A stretch of DNA of 64,000 bases from Hyphomicrobiaceae bacterium (lineage in GTDB: Bacteria; Pseudomonadota; Alphaproteobacteria; Rhizobiales; Hyphomicrobiaceae), in assembly GCA_041397645.1 (NCBI GenBank), contig JAWKWE010000004.1, positions 1 to 64,000 of the forward strand. The letters are read 5' to 3'. The notes below the pieces were generated by a model. That model was not told the origin of the DNA and did not search any database. It worked only from the letters and a program-made list of their open reading frames with translations. A program made the position numbers and the translations under genes. Within the stretch, counting starts at the first letter, position 1. Every line of letters starts with the position of its first letter. Positions 26,501 through 34,875 of the stretch are shown here, piece after piece.

Positions 26501-26950
26501 GGCTCGTGCGATGCGACGCGCCTGATCGGTGGCCAGTGCGTTCATCGGATAAATTAGGATCGCCTTGATCCCTGGTTTGCCCTTGTTTGCACGGCAGTAG
26601 TCAAGTATTGGCCAGAGGTACGATTCAGTCTTACCGGATCCGGTCCCTGTGGCAACGATTGTCGACCGAGGTGCTGCGCCTCCTAGTCTGTCGAAGGCGG
26701 TCAACTGGTGCTGATAGGGCGCGAATTTGAGCGGGACGTCAGGAAATGGTTGCTTGAACGGCTTGCCCGGCTTCACCGCTTGCTTGAACGGCATACCGAC
26801 CGAGATCCACGGTCCCTTGATGTAGTTGTCAGGATTCACGAGGAAGCGATCGACTGTGCCATCGAAGGCACGGCTTGTGGTGTTGAGTGTCGAGCGAACT
26901 AGGTCCTTCAGGCTCCTCTCCACTTGGAGCCCTAAGAGAATGGGGTTCAT
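20552..26950 (-). CDS. YprA-type DEAD/DEAH helicase with DUF1998 and C-terminal nuclease-like domain
   Basis: This is a giant protein of 2132 residues. Residues 75-480 hold the first helicase lobe with Walker A VATGTGSGKTESY (99-111) and VVDEMHTFDG. Zinc-type cysteine pairs (CARCG, CPACGHAHG) follow. The second lobe has ATPTLEMGIDIGDL and IQRIGRSGRRDG. Next come more cysteine pairs (CQNC, CPRC, CRHC), then DUF1998 with LYLYDAVPGGSGYLRQL and the cluster CACVENGKSGCFRCVKSYR. A C-terminal region has KKRVDFLLSP and RPIVVEMDGLKYHAS, resembling a Vsr/PD-(D/E)XK nuclease. DISARM splits the first two functions into DrmA and DrmB, whereas Druantia DruE joins them at a similar length. The gene is third in the operon. 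Confidence 0.85.
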   Translation of the reverse strand: MNPILLGLQVERSLKDLVRSTLNTTSRAFDGTVDRFLVNPDNYIKGPWISVGMPFKQAVKPGKPFKQPFPDVPLKFAPYQHQLTAFDRLGGAAPRSTIVATGTGSGKTESYLWPILDYCRANKGKPGIKAILIYPMNALATDQARRIARAIHEISSLAGVRAGIYADAEPKSPTDGMTEQDVITRRDAMRSNPPDILLTNYKMLDYLLIRGSDRHLWEKNSPETLRYLVVDEMHTFDGAQGADLALLIRRLKHRLGTLEKHLACVGSSATLGAGEEAAVELREYAATIFGEPFDDGSVIRETRQTPDEAFPTPEYFDWPEPAEVQTALASAIDVSQAAAAQLFTRCLFPSTTDADLIALNDGDPESIEWRLLLGRLILEHAAAQRVLRIIAETARPTTLSAIAESLGTVKALSNWSADKRIGLAEVIVSLICWARSGSRASPQPLFSVRIQSWAREMSRMVANLPRWRSTDERSEIDLAHANDLDERDLRQVLPIVNCARCGTSAHLGRQSARGLSLWAPLSDLYEDFFDGTSNRIRLIYHESISRKAGTSGRGSVVTGLLDAGSLDFTPADHAGTTDEGIRSPVWLYDPTDENGEFDRTCPACGHAHGLLLFGLRSSRMTSALANTLYGSEHNEEDPQAKPRFLMFSDSVQDAAQRAAVAEIRNTNAVVRKSLYEAIISDPHHEITLAEVISAVPEAIRIALGDEAFVANYIARNQTWREPYQQLLRSDRLPSDDRFIQHVKLRLGWEYFSDLTYRSHTSQTLEAAGIALAEVSIERISAVAKKLPVHLANALSGAFKMDEPTATRFLAGLLQQMRRRGAVGHEYIVAGMSAAPSRIGGPNYFAAARAMALGKTDTLPVPNYRNGAAPMPVTLLRSVPGYQPLLQDHSTNWYRDWADKFFLPISLSMVSQYDAVFETTMRLLEAEGVVRRIDRPAPSRDHGFVIEPTAIKVTDSVLHLRCDRCRRNEIALSENRLAIGSTCTRIGCHGSLLETNHSVSASTAAILSTDRNHRVVGREHTGLLEADERRQIETDFIKKESPWAPNLISATPTLEMGIDIGDLSTLLLCSVPPEEANYIQRIGRSGRRDGNSLNLTIATARPHDLQFWEEPDSMLAGQVRVPGVYIGALSVLLRQVAAFTLDGFVGSGAHTGDYGKVRRVLLQLEESRGDGFPLDWFRYIDEHSSSLASQFLSLLPSELSARPEIASRIRNYLTTRDQHSLIWHIRTLFDEAARERAELIARRAELDAEAKRVKRRENEMTPEMLEARLAEIKRDKGEINHAIRQGIDDVQVLRFLTDKGLLPNYAFPEEGVKLKSIIARQPESGHREENGDNLITREYMRPASSALTEFAPGQYFYANGREVIIDRLDLNKQDLSTWRFCQNCSHVELQSTAQATDKCPRCSDDMWDDVGSAHETVELKTVIAVTPEQKAEIRDADDRQQKQYDRAMVPFYGPADIESSWYAEGAETAPPFGYEFIAPCAFRDFNFGQRTSGPAGPKIAGEERHSRPFSICRHCGIVQRPARHTGAAGEHQPRCRVLQRDGEITREQWEANVFLMRKFETESIRIVVPVAGEANHDDIKSFVAAINLGMRRHFAGKVDHIRSAVVEAQLDGLAAVRSLYLYDAVPGGSGYLRQLAEHPDTMRAVVERAAEALRTCACVENGKSGCFRCVKSYRSQFGPGEPDRDTALHMMEGILAQWGELTRTSSGIDTRIRDFLVDSKLEHRFLETLEDRFGAGCIKPQVLEGGRKGFLLKVVEGQQTHFWTIETQVQIDKRFIDVPKKRVDFLLSPIGDLQARPIVVEMDGLKYHASTVAEDLITRVLLIRSGHVRVWTLGWHDLDQGLDSLVPNPIAEARLGATHAGIMASVLAKPAMSDLATSVGILQSGSSLHGLLHHISLPNADLAASTSVLMRTIVGHGRQIETLPRIATITEDGRSFLEEGEMFGHVNDRNLDVYLAVKKRSPQTWRSDIEDCRLLVRGTLPQVSGDPAASPGYSEAWRGLWRLINLMQAIPGFHVEFEGVDTLSAPDLTTVGKGPQDGAWLEVSTLVSEGFRPLIEALQAGNVAPPDLIGADLTQHGEVVGMIEIGWSGIQLGVCEESFEMSNWDLVSFNPEGEKSVTEVATYIIRKIEEMVS

Positions 26951-27035
26951 AGCTGGACCCTCATGTGGGCCGATATTACTTCAGAAGACTGTTTTCGAGC
27001 GTCACAGGAAGGATGAGCATGCAGGAGATTCGCGT

Positions 27036-30000
27036 TCATGCCGCTGCCTCCTGCTCTTTCGCTGCCTCGAAATACGCCCAGGCTCGCTTGTAGTCTTCGA
27101 TGCGATCGCAGGTGTCGAAGGGGCCTTCAAATGTTCGGGTCACGGTCTGCGGGCCGCCTGGCATGAAATCGACGACGGCTTGACACTCAAGTTTGGTACA
27201 TCCGCTTTCAAGGATCTGCTCCCATCGCTTGCGGCTCGGGCTTTTCCCATCTTCGAGATAACCGACGCCGGGAAGGCCTTTGGAGCAAGTCCAAGCGATG
27301 CGTCCGTTGTGGTCATACCAAGTGCCAGCCTCGTTCTCCTGAAGGACCGGGAAGTAGATCCGGTAAATCTCGAGCAGCTGGTCGACGGTCAGTCCGAGAG
27401 CCTGGGCGACCAGCACGTCGATCTCGACCAAAGCCATGCGGCGGGCGAACTCGGTGCGCAGGCCGGCCGTGCGGTCCCAAGTTGCGGGGCCTTCAGCCAC
27501 ACCATCGACGCGAAGGCGTGGGTCAGTGGACGACCAATCTTTAACGTGAAGACTGGCAGCATTTCTGTCCCATAGCTCGGCGTATGGCACAGTTAGGCAA
27601 GCCAATCGCAAACCACGATGCAGAGCCGTTTCATCAATCTTGACCCAAGGCAGCATCCCTAGATCTGGCCCGTATAAGTTTTGTCGATTGGTGGCCTTGA
27701 TCAGAAAGTCGAACGGCAAAGATAGCCAAAGAGCGTTGGCCGTGAGCAAGTCGTCGTCCGTTCGAAACGCTGCGCTAACTATAGCGTCGATGTGACCGAT
27801 TTCTCGCGGGATCAGGGCCCCGGAAAGCGTCCGCTCTCCGTTCTGCCCCATCATCTTCCTCAAACCTATGCGATAAAGCGAAGAGTAGCTTTTCGTTGAA
27901 TCCCATTTTAATCTTGGTTGAGACGTTGTTCCCTGCTCAACGTATTGATAGTTAGTGCGCGGGACAAAGTCGTCGGGCGCATTGTTTAAATCGATAGATT
28001 CGAAATCGCGATGATTTCGGCAATTTCTTCTCGGCGCTTTGTAAAGTGGGTTCCCAACAAACAGCATGCTGCCAGACAAGACGGCTTTTGAAATGTCTGC
28101 GGGGAAGTCCGTGCGGCGCTCGAGAACGCCCGCTGTCACAGAAGCGCCCTCCGTCCACATAGTCGAGACCTGCCATTCCAAATTATTCTGAGACAACGTT
28201 GGGTTCTTGAATATAATGGCGATTGCGGCAGCTATCTTTGTCGAAAACGGTGGGATGAGCTTGCAGGAGGCATAGCTTCCTAGCTCACCGAGTGCCCGAC
28301 TAATGGCTCTGAGGTAGTGGTCATCTAAAATCGTAATTCGGTCTTTGTGGCCCTTAATCTCCCATTTTCCGCTTCTGTTCTTTAACGATGGGACCTCGCC
28401 CGCGCCATCGTGCAGCAAGCTCTCCGCAAGCTGAGACGCAAGGAGCATGTTTGCTGCATTGGTGAATTTTATCTCTGACTTCGGGGCTCCATATAAATTG
28501 AGCGAGAATTCCCGCGTGTTCCCTATCTCTGAAAAATTCTTTGATTTCAGCTCGTTTCTAAAATGAAAATGGGAGATAATGCGATGGTACCAATGACCTC
28601 GAAAGCCGGCAGCCTCTTGAGTGTCAGTCAGATGGCTGTCCTGATGAATCATTGAGATATTCCCAGCTTCAGACATAAGTCGGAACGACAGGTCAATAAA
28701 GCACTTATAAAGATTGTTCGATCCACCCCCAGCAAATGGATGCATCACCGCCGATGACGTAACCTCCATTGCTCCCCGAGTGAGCACGAATTCATGAAGA
28801 AATCGCTGGTGCCCTTTGGCCTTCTGCAGCGCCTCGGGCAAAACTCTTCTGGCATCTGCCGCAGAAAAATTAGCGTAGAAGGGGTCGATATCTGCAAGCA
28901 CCAACCCGCCGTTCCAAGATGGCTTGGACCACGGAGGATTCCCGACAATGATATCGAAACCACCCCGCTCCTTGAGGATATCGGCGAAGATCAGATCATA
29001 ATGGACAAAGCGTGCTTCTTTAGCGACATCGACGGCAACGCCGAGCCAGTCAACTTCCTGAACCAATGAATCAACATCGGTTTCGCGGAACAGGTCGTGC
29101 TTTTGCTTCCGTGCGGCGGCCTTGAATAGGTTGGCAGCGGGTGCGTCTGGCTCCAGCGCGTCAAAGAAGTCGGGCACTGTATCGACGAACTCAGCCATGC
29201 TCGGAGCGGCGAGGGAGCCGTCTGGCATGAAGCCACCCTCTAGGATCATGGCCATGCCTTGCAAGAATTCAGGGCGGCTTGGCAGCTTGTCGGCTTTATC
29301 GAGCGGCCAGAGCCACAGGGCGCACCAGGCGTCCATGGCCGTCTTGAGCCGCTTGTAGGGCAAGGTGTTCGTGGCGTGATCGGCGCCCACGAGGCGGCTG
29401 AGCCTTCGTGCCTTTTCGTGGAAGTCGAGCCCTTCGACACCTGCAAAGCGCTTATCGGGCCAGAGCGTGATTGCGTCGTTCGAGGATGCTCGGCTTCTTG
29501 CCAGATCGGCCGCCACAATGTCGAACAGCTCCTCGACAATGCGGCTCAGCTTCTGCAGAAGCTTAGTCTCGTGCGGCTCGAGCTTGTCAAAGAAGCCACC
29601 CTTGCGCCAGGCCTTGATCGACTGCTGGGCCGCGTCCGCAAATTCGGTGATCGACTTGTCGGTGTCGAACTTGGCCATGTCCTTTGCGGGCAGCAAGAAT
29701 TGCCAAATATGACCCTCGGGCAAGCGAGACTTCCAGCCGATCTCCTGCGGCACCTGGTTGAGCCAGAGATCATCCTTCTTACGGGCGGTCATGAGAGTAG
29801 CGGGATAGGACGCTCTGCGTGCGCCGATCAACGAGTTGCCAGCATGGAGCTGGTCGCCGAACCAAGGCGTGAATTCGCTGGCATGGAGGCTGTTGAGCCA
29901 CAGAGAGATTGCGCCAAGCTCGACTGCCACAGGGTTGAGGTCGACACCGAAGCAATTGCGGTCTGCGATGAAGGCGCGAACCTTCTGCTTCTCTATGATG

Positions 30001-31895
30001 ATCTGATCCTGAGGAATGGTCTTGCCGACTTCCTTCTGCTTTCGCTCCAGGTAGAGGTCGGCGAGCTGATTGGTCGTCTCCACAAGAAACGCCGCTGATC
30101 CCATCGCGGGCTCGAGTATCTTGAGGTCTAGGAGCTCATCGGTAGTGAGATCCTTGCAGCGCTCTAGCAGCGCGTGTTTGACCAACAGCCGAGCGAGGGG
30201 CTCTGGTGTATAGTACGAGGCGGACTTTTCGCGATCTCGTCCGGCAAGCCGGTAGATGAATGTGCCCTTCTTGTAGACTCGGGCTTCAGCACCGTCGAAG
30301 ACGATTTCCTCGGGACGGAACTCGACTGCGCGACTACGTGGAACGAAATAGCTTGGTGCAAGGAAGTCGATCTTGTCCCTTCGCGATATGGTCTCGTCTT
30401 CGGCGTCCTCTGTGTCCTCTAGCGCGTCATCCATGTCATCGTCAGCATCGATTGCTTCCGAATCTTCCTGATCTTGATCGTCTGCGGACTCAGTGTCCTC
30501 GTCCGAACTCGACGTTCCGCGGCCGGTCTTTAGCCGCAACTCGATGAGATCTTGCTTAGCGACGACGCCAGTGAATGAGATGAGCGTCTCATAGACCGCG
30601 CCGAGCTGGCCAATGCCGAGCTTGGCGTAGGAGATGCGTGCCGTCCCGCTGCGAGACTGCTTGAGCGAGAGCAGTCGGATGACCTTCTGGACGGCCTCGT
30701 TGCGTAGGTTTATCTCACTCAGGATCGGCGTGCTCTCAGGATCGAGCAGCGATACCTTGACGGCTGGGAGGCGCATTGCCGTGCTGTTGCCTGCGTACAG
30801 CATCGTGAGGGTGCGTTGCAGGCTTTGCCAGAGATAGGTTCCGTTCTTCTCAACGGGGGTGCGGAGTCTGACGGACTCTAGCTCGCGAAGCGCCTCGATA
30901 CTGTAGCCCGTCGCATATACCGGATCCTTGAGATCAAGGATATTCAGACGAGGGTTGGCTTCAGCGTAGAACAGGAATAGCAGGCGGTACATGTACCTCA
31001 GACATTCGAGGGACAGCTCAGGACCTTCAATCCAAACGCTCTTGCGCGGCCCCGACGGGTATTTCCCGCCAGTGACATCGAGCACTTCTTGGCCAAGGAT
31101 CTCAATGGCGTCGCGCACCGTACGCTTGAGCGACGTCGTGACGGCATTGGCGTTGCGCTGTGCTTCCTCTTCGATCCGATCAGCAATCGGGATGCCCTGT
31201 CGTGGTACGCGAGCCTCACGAGAGATCAAGCAGGCCATGACTGCCAGCGTGTCGCGATCCTGGCGTGAGTAAATCTCCTGCAAGTCAAAGCGCAAGACGG
31301 ATCGTGCTGGCCATTTGTGGCGATCGATCAGCACGAGTTGGGAAAGTGCCATCACCAGCACGTAGCGAGGGGCATTTCGAAGTCCGAAGATCCCATCACC
31401 AAGGACTTCTTCTATTGCATGACTGGTCTCAGCGAATTCGCGTTCGTCTTCGGGAAACTGATCGGGCTCAAAGCATCCTCCAAGAGGATCAGACGCCTCA
31501 TCGGATGCTCCTTCCAAAGGGGCCTCGAGAAGCCACGCCGCATCGCGGCCCTCCTCGTCAGCGACCACTGAGAGGCACGGAACTAAGGTGTCTCCATCCA
31601 TTGCGGTCTGCTTGCGGAGACGTTTGTATTCGTAGCCAAGAGCTGTGACTAAGGCATGGGTCGCCTCGGTGCGCAGTTCGATCCGGCGCGCGTCGTCCTT
31701 CGTATTACGGATCTGCCGAAGTAAGGCGAGGTAGGAGTCTGCGCAGCGAGACAGACGCTCGATTGGACTTACCTCATCGTCCTTTCGTAGCCAGCGCGCC
31801 GCAATTTCGCGAAGCTCTTCTTGGAGTGACGCCGAAAGGGCTCCTGCCGGGAAGAACTCGGCTTCATTTTCAATGCCGGTAAGATCCATGGTCAT
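27036..31895 (-). CDS. Large Eco57I/PglX-type DNA methyltransferase (DrmMI-like)
   Basis: This protein of 1619 residues is a predicted adenine N6 methyltransferase of the class found in DISARM (DrmMI), BREX (PglX) and type IIG enzymes. The N-terminal 460 residues are helical. An extremely acidic linker lies at 465-502. Methyltransferase motifs follow: YYTPEPLARLLVKHAL (561-576), cofactor motif ILEPAMGSAAFL (593-604), GVDLNPVAVELGAISLWL and catalytic VGNPPW (984-989). The C-terminal part (about 1000-1619) probably carries target recognition. No nuclease motif is evident. It overlaps the SNF2 gene by four bases and precedes the YprA gene by 85. It presumably marks self DNA for this operon. Confidence 0.88.
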   Translation of the reverse strand: MTMDLTGIENEAEFFPAGALSASLQEELREIAARWLRKDDEVSPIERLSRCADSYLALLRQIRNTKDDARRIELRTEATHALVTALGYEYKRLRKQTAMDGDTLVPCLSVVADEEGRDAAWLLEAPLEGASDEASDPLGGCFEPDQFPEDEREFAETSHAIEEVLGDGIFGLRNAPRYVLVMALSQLVLIDRHKWPARSVLRFDLQEIYSRQDRDTLAVMACLISREARVPRQGIPIADRIEEEAQRNANAVTTSLKRTVRDAIEILGQEVLDVTGGKYPSGPRKSVWIEGPELSLECLRYMYRLLFLFYAEANPRLNILDLKDPVYATGYSIEALRELESVRLRTPVEKNGTYLWQSLQRTLTMLYAGNSTAMRLPAVKVSLLDPESTPILSEINLRNEAVQKVIRLLSLKQSRSGTARISYAKLGIGQLGAVYETLISFTGVVAKQDLIELRLKTGRGTSSSDEDTESADDQDQEDSEAIDADDDMDDALEDTEDAEDETISRRDKIDFLAPSYFVPRSRAVEFRPEEIVFDGAEARVYKKGTFIYRLAGRDREKSASYYTPEPLARLLVKHALLERCKDLTTDELLDLKILEPAMGSAAFLVETTNQLADLYLERKQKEVGKTIPQDQIIIEKQKVRAFIADRNCFGVDLNPVAVELGAISLWLNSLHASEFTPWFGDQLHAGNSLIGARRASYPATLMTARKKDDLWLNQVPQEIGWKSRLPEGHIWQFLLPAKDMAKFDTDKSITEFADAAQQSIKAWRKGGFFDKLEPHETKLLQKLSRIVEELFDIVAADLARSRASSNDAITLWPDKRFAGVEGLDFHEKARRLSRLVGADHATNTLPYKRLKTAMDAWCALWLWPLDKADKLPSRPEFLQGMAMILEGGFMPDGSLAAPSMAEFVDTVPDFFDALEPDAPAANLFKAAARKQKHDLFRETDVDSLVQEVDWLGVAVDVAKEARFVHYDLIFADILKERGGFDIIVGNPPWSKPSWNGGLVLADIDPFYANFSAADARRVLPEALQKAKGHQRFLHEFVLTRGAMEVTSSAVMHPFAGGGSNNLYKCFIDLSFRLMSEAGNISMIHQDSHLTDTQEAAGFRGHWYHRIISHFHFRNELKSKNFSEIGNTREFSLNLYGAPKSEIKFTNAANMLLASQLAESLLHDGAGEVPSLKNRSGKWEIKGHKDRITILDDHYLRAISRALGELGSYASCKLIPPFSTKIAAAIAIIFKNPTLSQNNLEWQVSTMWTEGASVTAGVLERRTDFPADISKAVLSGSMLFVGNPLYKAPRRNCRNHRDFESIDLNNAPDDFVPRTNYQYVEQGTTSQPRLKWDSTKSYSSLYRIGLRKMMGQNGERTLSGALIPREIGHIDAIVSAAFRTDDDLLTANALWLSLPFDFLIKATNRQNLYGPDLGMLPWVKIDETALHRGLRLACLTVPYAELWDRNAASLHVKDWSSTDPRLRVDGVAEGPATWDRTAGLRTEFARRMALVEIDVLVAQALGLTVDQLLEIYRIYFPVLQENEAGTWYDHNGRIAWTCSKGLPGVGYLEDGKSPSRKRWEQILESGCTKLECQAVVDFMPGGPQTVTRTFEGPFDTCDRIEDYKRAWAYFEAAKEQEAAA

Positions 31896-34852
31896 CCGAC
31901 AAACACCGCCTTTATCTCAACGAATGGATTGGGATCATCCACCATGCGACGGGTCCGCTCGTACCAAGAGGCCCAATCCTCGAACAGTTGGTCGATCTCA
32001 ATCGCCCTCGTATCTCTCCGCGCCTTCTGGCGCCTCTGCATGGCGTTGAGCTCACTTCCATCGTTGGGGACGTCGGCAAATTTGAGCTCAAGTTGCCGTT
32101 TGAATCGCGCTTCGAATTCGGCAAGGCGCCCCAGAGTCCTTTGCAAGGACGCCTCAATCTCAGTAGCTCTCGCTTTGCGATGATTGACGAGATGCGACTG
32201 GAAGGCATCAACAGCGACTGAGAGCGCCGCGCTTGCTAGTCTTGGGTCAGCCGCGCCGCTGTTTGGCGTGTTGCCGGCCAACCCTACTCGGGCTGTAAAC
32301 TCATCGACCGTCTCGAGCTGCTTGACGATGCCATCGACCACAGACACGACGGCCCAACGGTCTACAATTGGCGCTCCCATCGCGTTCGGTATTGCGCCAT
32401 GCAGCAATACCGCCACCTCTCGATCCCCGAGGCGACCGCGCAATCCGCACAGCGGTGCCGTGCGCTCTGGGAAAAATGTCTCGGCCCGATCGCCAAACCA
32501 ACCGAGGATCGGATGCCCATCCCATAGATACTGGACGGTCGGCCAGCTGCGCTCTTCGGTCTTGGCGTTTTCGATCGCGGTGTTGATCACGTCGGTGCGA
32601 TCGGTGAGTTCGATTATGCCTCCGTTGCCGACAGCCTCGACCGGCATATAGCGATCATCGACTTCGTCAGTCCTGGTATATCCTAGGCCTCCGTCACTCA
32701 TCATATCCGCCGGTATTCGCATCCGGATGAGTCGGTTGGCATCTTCAATCGCGGGCGCGGTGCTGAAAATGCCTTCCTCTGGCTCAGCCAACCGCTGAAG
32801 CATGACGCGGGCGTAGTCAAAGGCGTCCGTAAATAGCCTAGGTGGCGCACCTTCAGGTATCGTAGTGATGTCAGTGCCCGTACTTGAGTGGTCGACCCCG
32901 CTGTAGTCTCCGAAGAGTGCGTCGAATTCGTCATCGATTGTAAGTTCGTTCTCGATGCTCTCCGCGCGGTCGTTCATCTCGTTCTCAAAGGCCTCGGCGC
33001 CGACACCGGAGCTGACGGCTCGAGCAACGACTTCTTCCTCGAGATCTGCGTCTCCTGCACCGAGGAAGACAGCAGGGTCGCCGACACCTTTTTGCGCAGC
33101 TGCATCTTTCTCAACCAGCTTCTCCAAAACCCACATATCGCGAACCTTCGGATCGCTGCTTTCGCCTACGAAGTAATAAATCTGAGGCGCACGGTCCTGA
33201 CCGTACCGGTCGATCCGTCCATTCCGCTGCTGAAACCGAAGTAGCGACCAAGGCAGATCAAAATGGATCAGGCGGTGGCTCTGGAAATGCAAGTTCAACC
33301 CTTCAGACGCCATGTCGGAGGCAATTAGGATTCGGATTGGCGATTTCTCTTTTTCAAACGCTTCGAGAAGGTGTCGCGCGTCTTCCTCCGCTTCGACGCT
33401 TCCGCCGTCTATCCGGCCGATTGCTCCATCATCGAGACCGAGATCCGCGTTGAGTCGCTCTTTCAACCATGCCACAGTCCGAATTCTTTCGGAAAAGATG
33501 ACAAGTCGGTCCCTTGGATCCTTCCCGGTCCACTTTAACTCTCTCAGAAGCTGAAGTAGATTGTTGTATTTTTGAAATTCACCTGGTGCAATTGAGTCAA
33601 GAATAGCAGCTAACGATTCAAGTTTTAGGCGATCCGCCTCTGTGCCCCTGGCTGTTCCGTTCCGAATTCGCGACAGTCTTCCGGTTACCGTTTCGAGACA
33701 TGCAGCAGGGCTCGAAAATATCGCTTTTGCTAGAGTTGTACGGAATAAGTCAATCGCTCTCGTTCGCGGGTTGTCTTCGTCCAGGTCGAGCTTCAATTCA
33801 GCGATCATGCTGTAAGCTTTTGCTTCCTTCCCACCGAGGGGGAATCTTCTGCGGTGCAGCTCTCGCGGGGGGACATTCTTTCCCATCACCGCCAAGACCT
33901 CTGGAGATGAGCGAAATCGACGGACTACTAAGTCTTCGATGTCCTGTCTTTGCAGCTCCTCGGGCTGAGGGACGCGGGTGGGATCGAGCATCTCGATCAG
34001 ACTGGCAAAGCTCTCACGCGATCCGTCATGGGGAGTCGCCGTCAACAGGAGCAAAGAGTCTGCTTTGCGAGATAGCAGCTTGGCGAGACGCGAACGAAGA
34101 CTTTGTTCCGATCCTGATCGGACACGCTTTGCCGCGTTGTGGGCTTCGTCGATGATGATGAGATCCCAGTTGGATTGCTCAATCGCGGCACGGATTTGAC
34201 TATCTTGTTTGAGGGTATCAATTGACACGATAGACCGATCAAATTGGTCGAAAACATTGTAGTGAGCTGGAATTTGAGTGCGCATTCTCCGAATTGCGGC
34301 GCTGTCCAAGCGCGACAAGGGAATGGAAAACCGTGTCCAAAATTCCTTTTGAAATTGGCTCAGCGTTGATCGGGTTGTGACGACAAGAATCCTGTTAGCA
34401 CGTCCGCGAAGCACAAGCTCTGCGGTTATCAGACCCGCTTCCAGGGTCTTGCCAAGGCCAACGTCATCAGCGATCAACAGCCGCACACGGTCCTGAGCGA
34501 GGGCCATCTCTACGGGAACGTGCTGGAATTCCAGATCGTCGATAGCAGCTCTGCCGAAGGTAAGGGGTCGGGCAGCTGTCGTCGGGGTCAAGCGAAACGC
34601 TGATTCCAAAAAAAGTTTTGTGTCAATCAACCCACGGGAAGTGTCAGGGACCAGCTTGACCTTCGCGGAGTCGAGTAACTCGTAATCAGCTTCAAGTTCC
34701 AAGACGAACCGGGCGGACTTGCCCTTTACGATTCCAGCAATGCCGCGGCATGAAACGATGTGGCCTCCCGACCGACGTTCGTGTCCCGAGACCTTCCAGG
34801 TCGAAGATCGGACTCTAATGAGGGCGCCCGGCGTCGGGATCGCAAGACTCAT
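31892..34852 (-). CDS. SNF2/RapA-type ATPase (DrmD-like)
   Basis: This protein of 986 residues is the first gene of the four-gene operon. SNF2-type helicase motifs are complete: ADDVGLGKTLEAGL (128-141), IIIDEAHNAAKR, LLLLTATPHDG, ASDMASEGLNLHFQ and QQRNGRIDRYGQ. The N-terminus (GALIRVRSSTWKV) and the long C-terminal extension with coiled-coil character (RATEIEASLQRTLGRLAEFE) match RapA/HepA-like ATPases such as DrmD of class 1 DISARM and DpdE. It should translocate on double-stranded DNA without strand separation. The operon promoter must lie upstream of 34852, where a DUF262 relic sits. Confidence 0.88.
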   Translation of the reverse strand: MSLAIPTPGALIRVRSSTWKVSGHERRSGGHIVSCRGIAGIVKGKSARFVLELEADYELLDSAKVKLVPDTSRGLIDTKLFLESAFRLTPTTAARPLTFGRAAIDDLEFQHVPVEMALAQDRVRLLIADDVGLGKTLEAGLITAELVLRGRANRILVVTTRSTLSQFQKEFWTRFSIPLSRLDSAAIRRMRTQIPAHYNVFDQFDRSIVSIDTLKQDSQIRAAIEQSNWDLIIIDEAHNAAKRVRSGSEQSLRSRLAKLLSRKADSLLLLTATPHDGSRESFASLIEMLDPTRVPQPEELQRQDIEDLVVRRFRSSPEVLAVMGKNVPPRELHRRRFPLGGKEAKAYSMIAELKLDLDEDNPRTRAIDLFRTTLAKAIFSSPAACLETVTGRLSRIRNGTARGTEADRLKLESLAAILDSIAPGEFQKYNNLLQLLRELKWTGKDPRDRLVIFSERIRTVAWLKERLNADLGLDDGAIGRIDGGSVEAEEDARHLLEAFEKEKSPIRILIASDMASEGLNLHFQSHRLIHFDLPWSLLRFQQRNGRIDRYGQDRAPQIYYFVGESSDPKVRDMWVLEKLVEKDAAAQKGVGDPAVFLGAGDADLEEEVVARAVSSGVGAEAFENEMNDRAESIENELTIDDEFDALFGDYSGVDHSSTGTDITTIPEGAPPRLFTDAFDYARVMLQRLAEPEEGIFSTAPAIEDANRLIRMRIPADMMSDGGLGYTRTDEVDDRYMPVEAVGNGGIIELTDRTDVINTAIENAKTEERSWPTVQYLWDGHPILGWFGDRAETFFPERTAPLCGLRGRLGDREVAVLLHGAIPNAMGAPIVDRWAVVSVVDGIVKQLETVDEFTARVGLAGNTPNSGAADPRLASAALSVAVDAFQSHLVNHRKARATEIEASLQRTLGRLAEFEARFKRQLELKFADVPNDGSELNAMQRRQKARRDTRAIEIDQLFEDWASWYERTRRMVDDPNPFVEIKAVFVG

Positions 34853-34875
34853 CCATGTGCCTCTTCAATTGTCCG

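Noticed and set aside
18342..34852. Calling the operon simply DISARM or Druantia
   Set aside because: DISARM needs separate drmA, drmB and drmC, and Druantia lacks the SNF2 and methyltransferase pair. The set matches neither definition.
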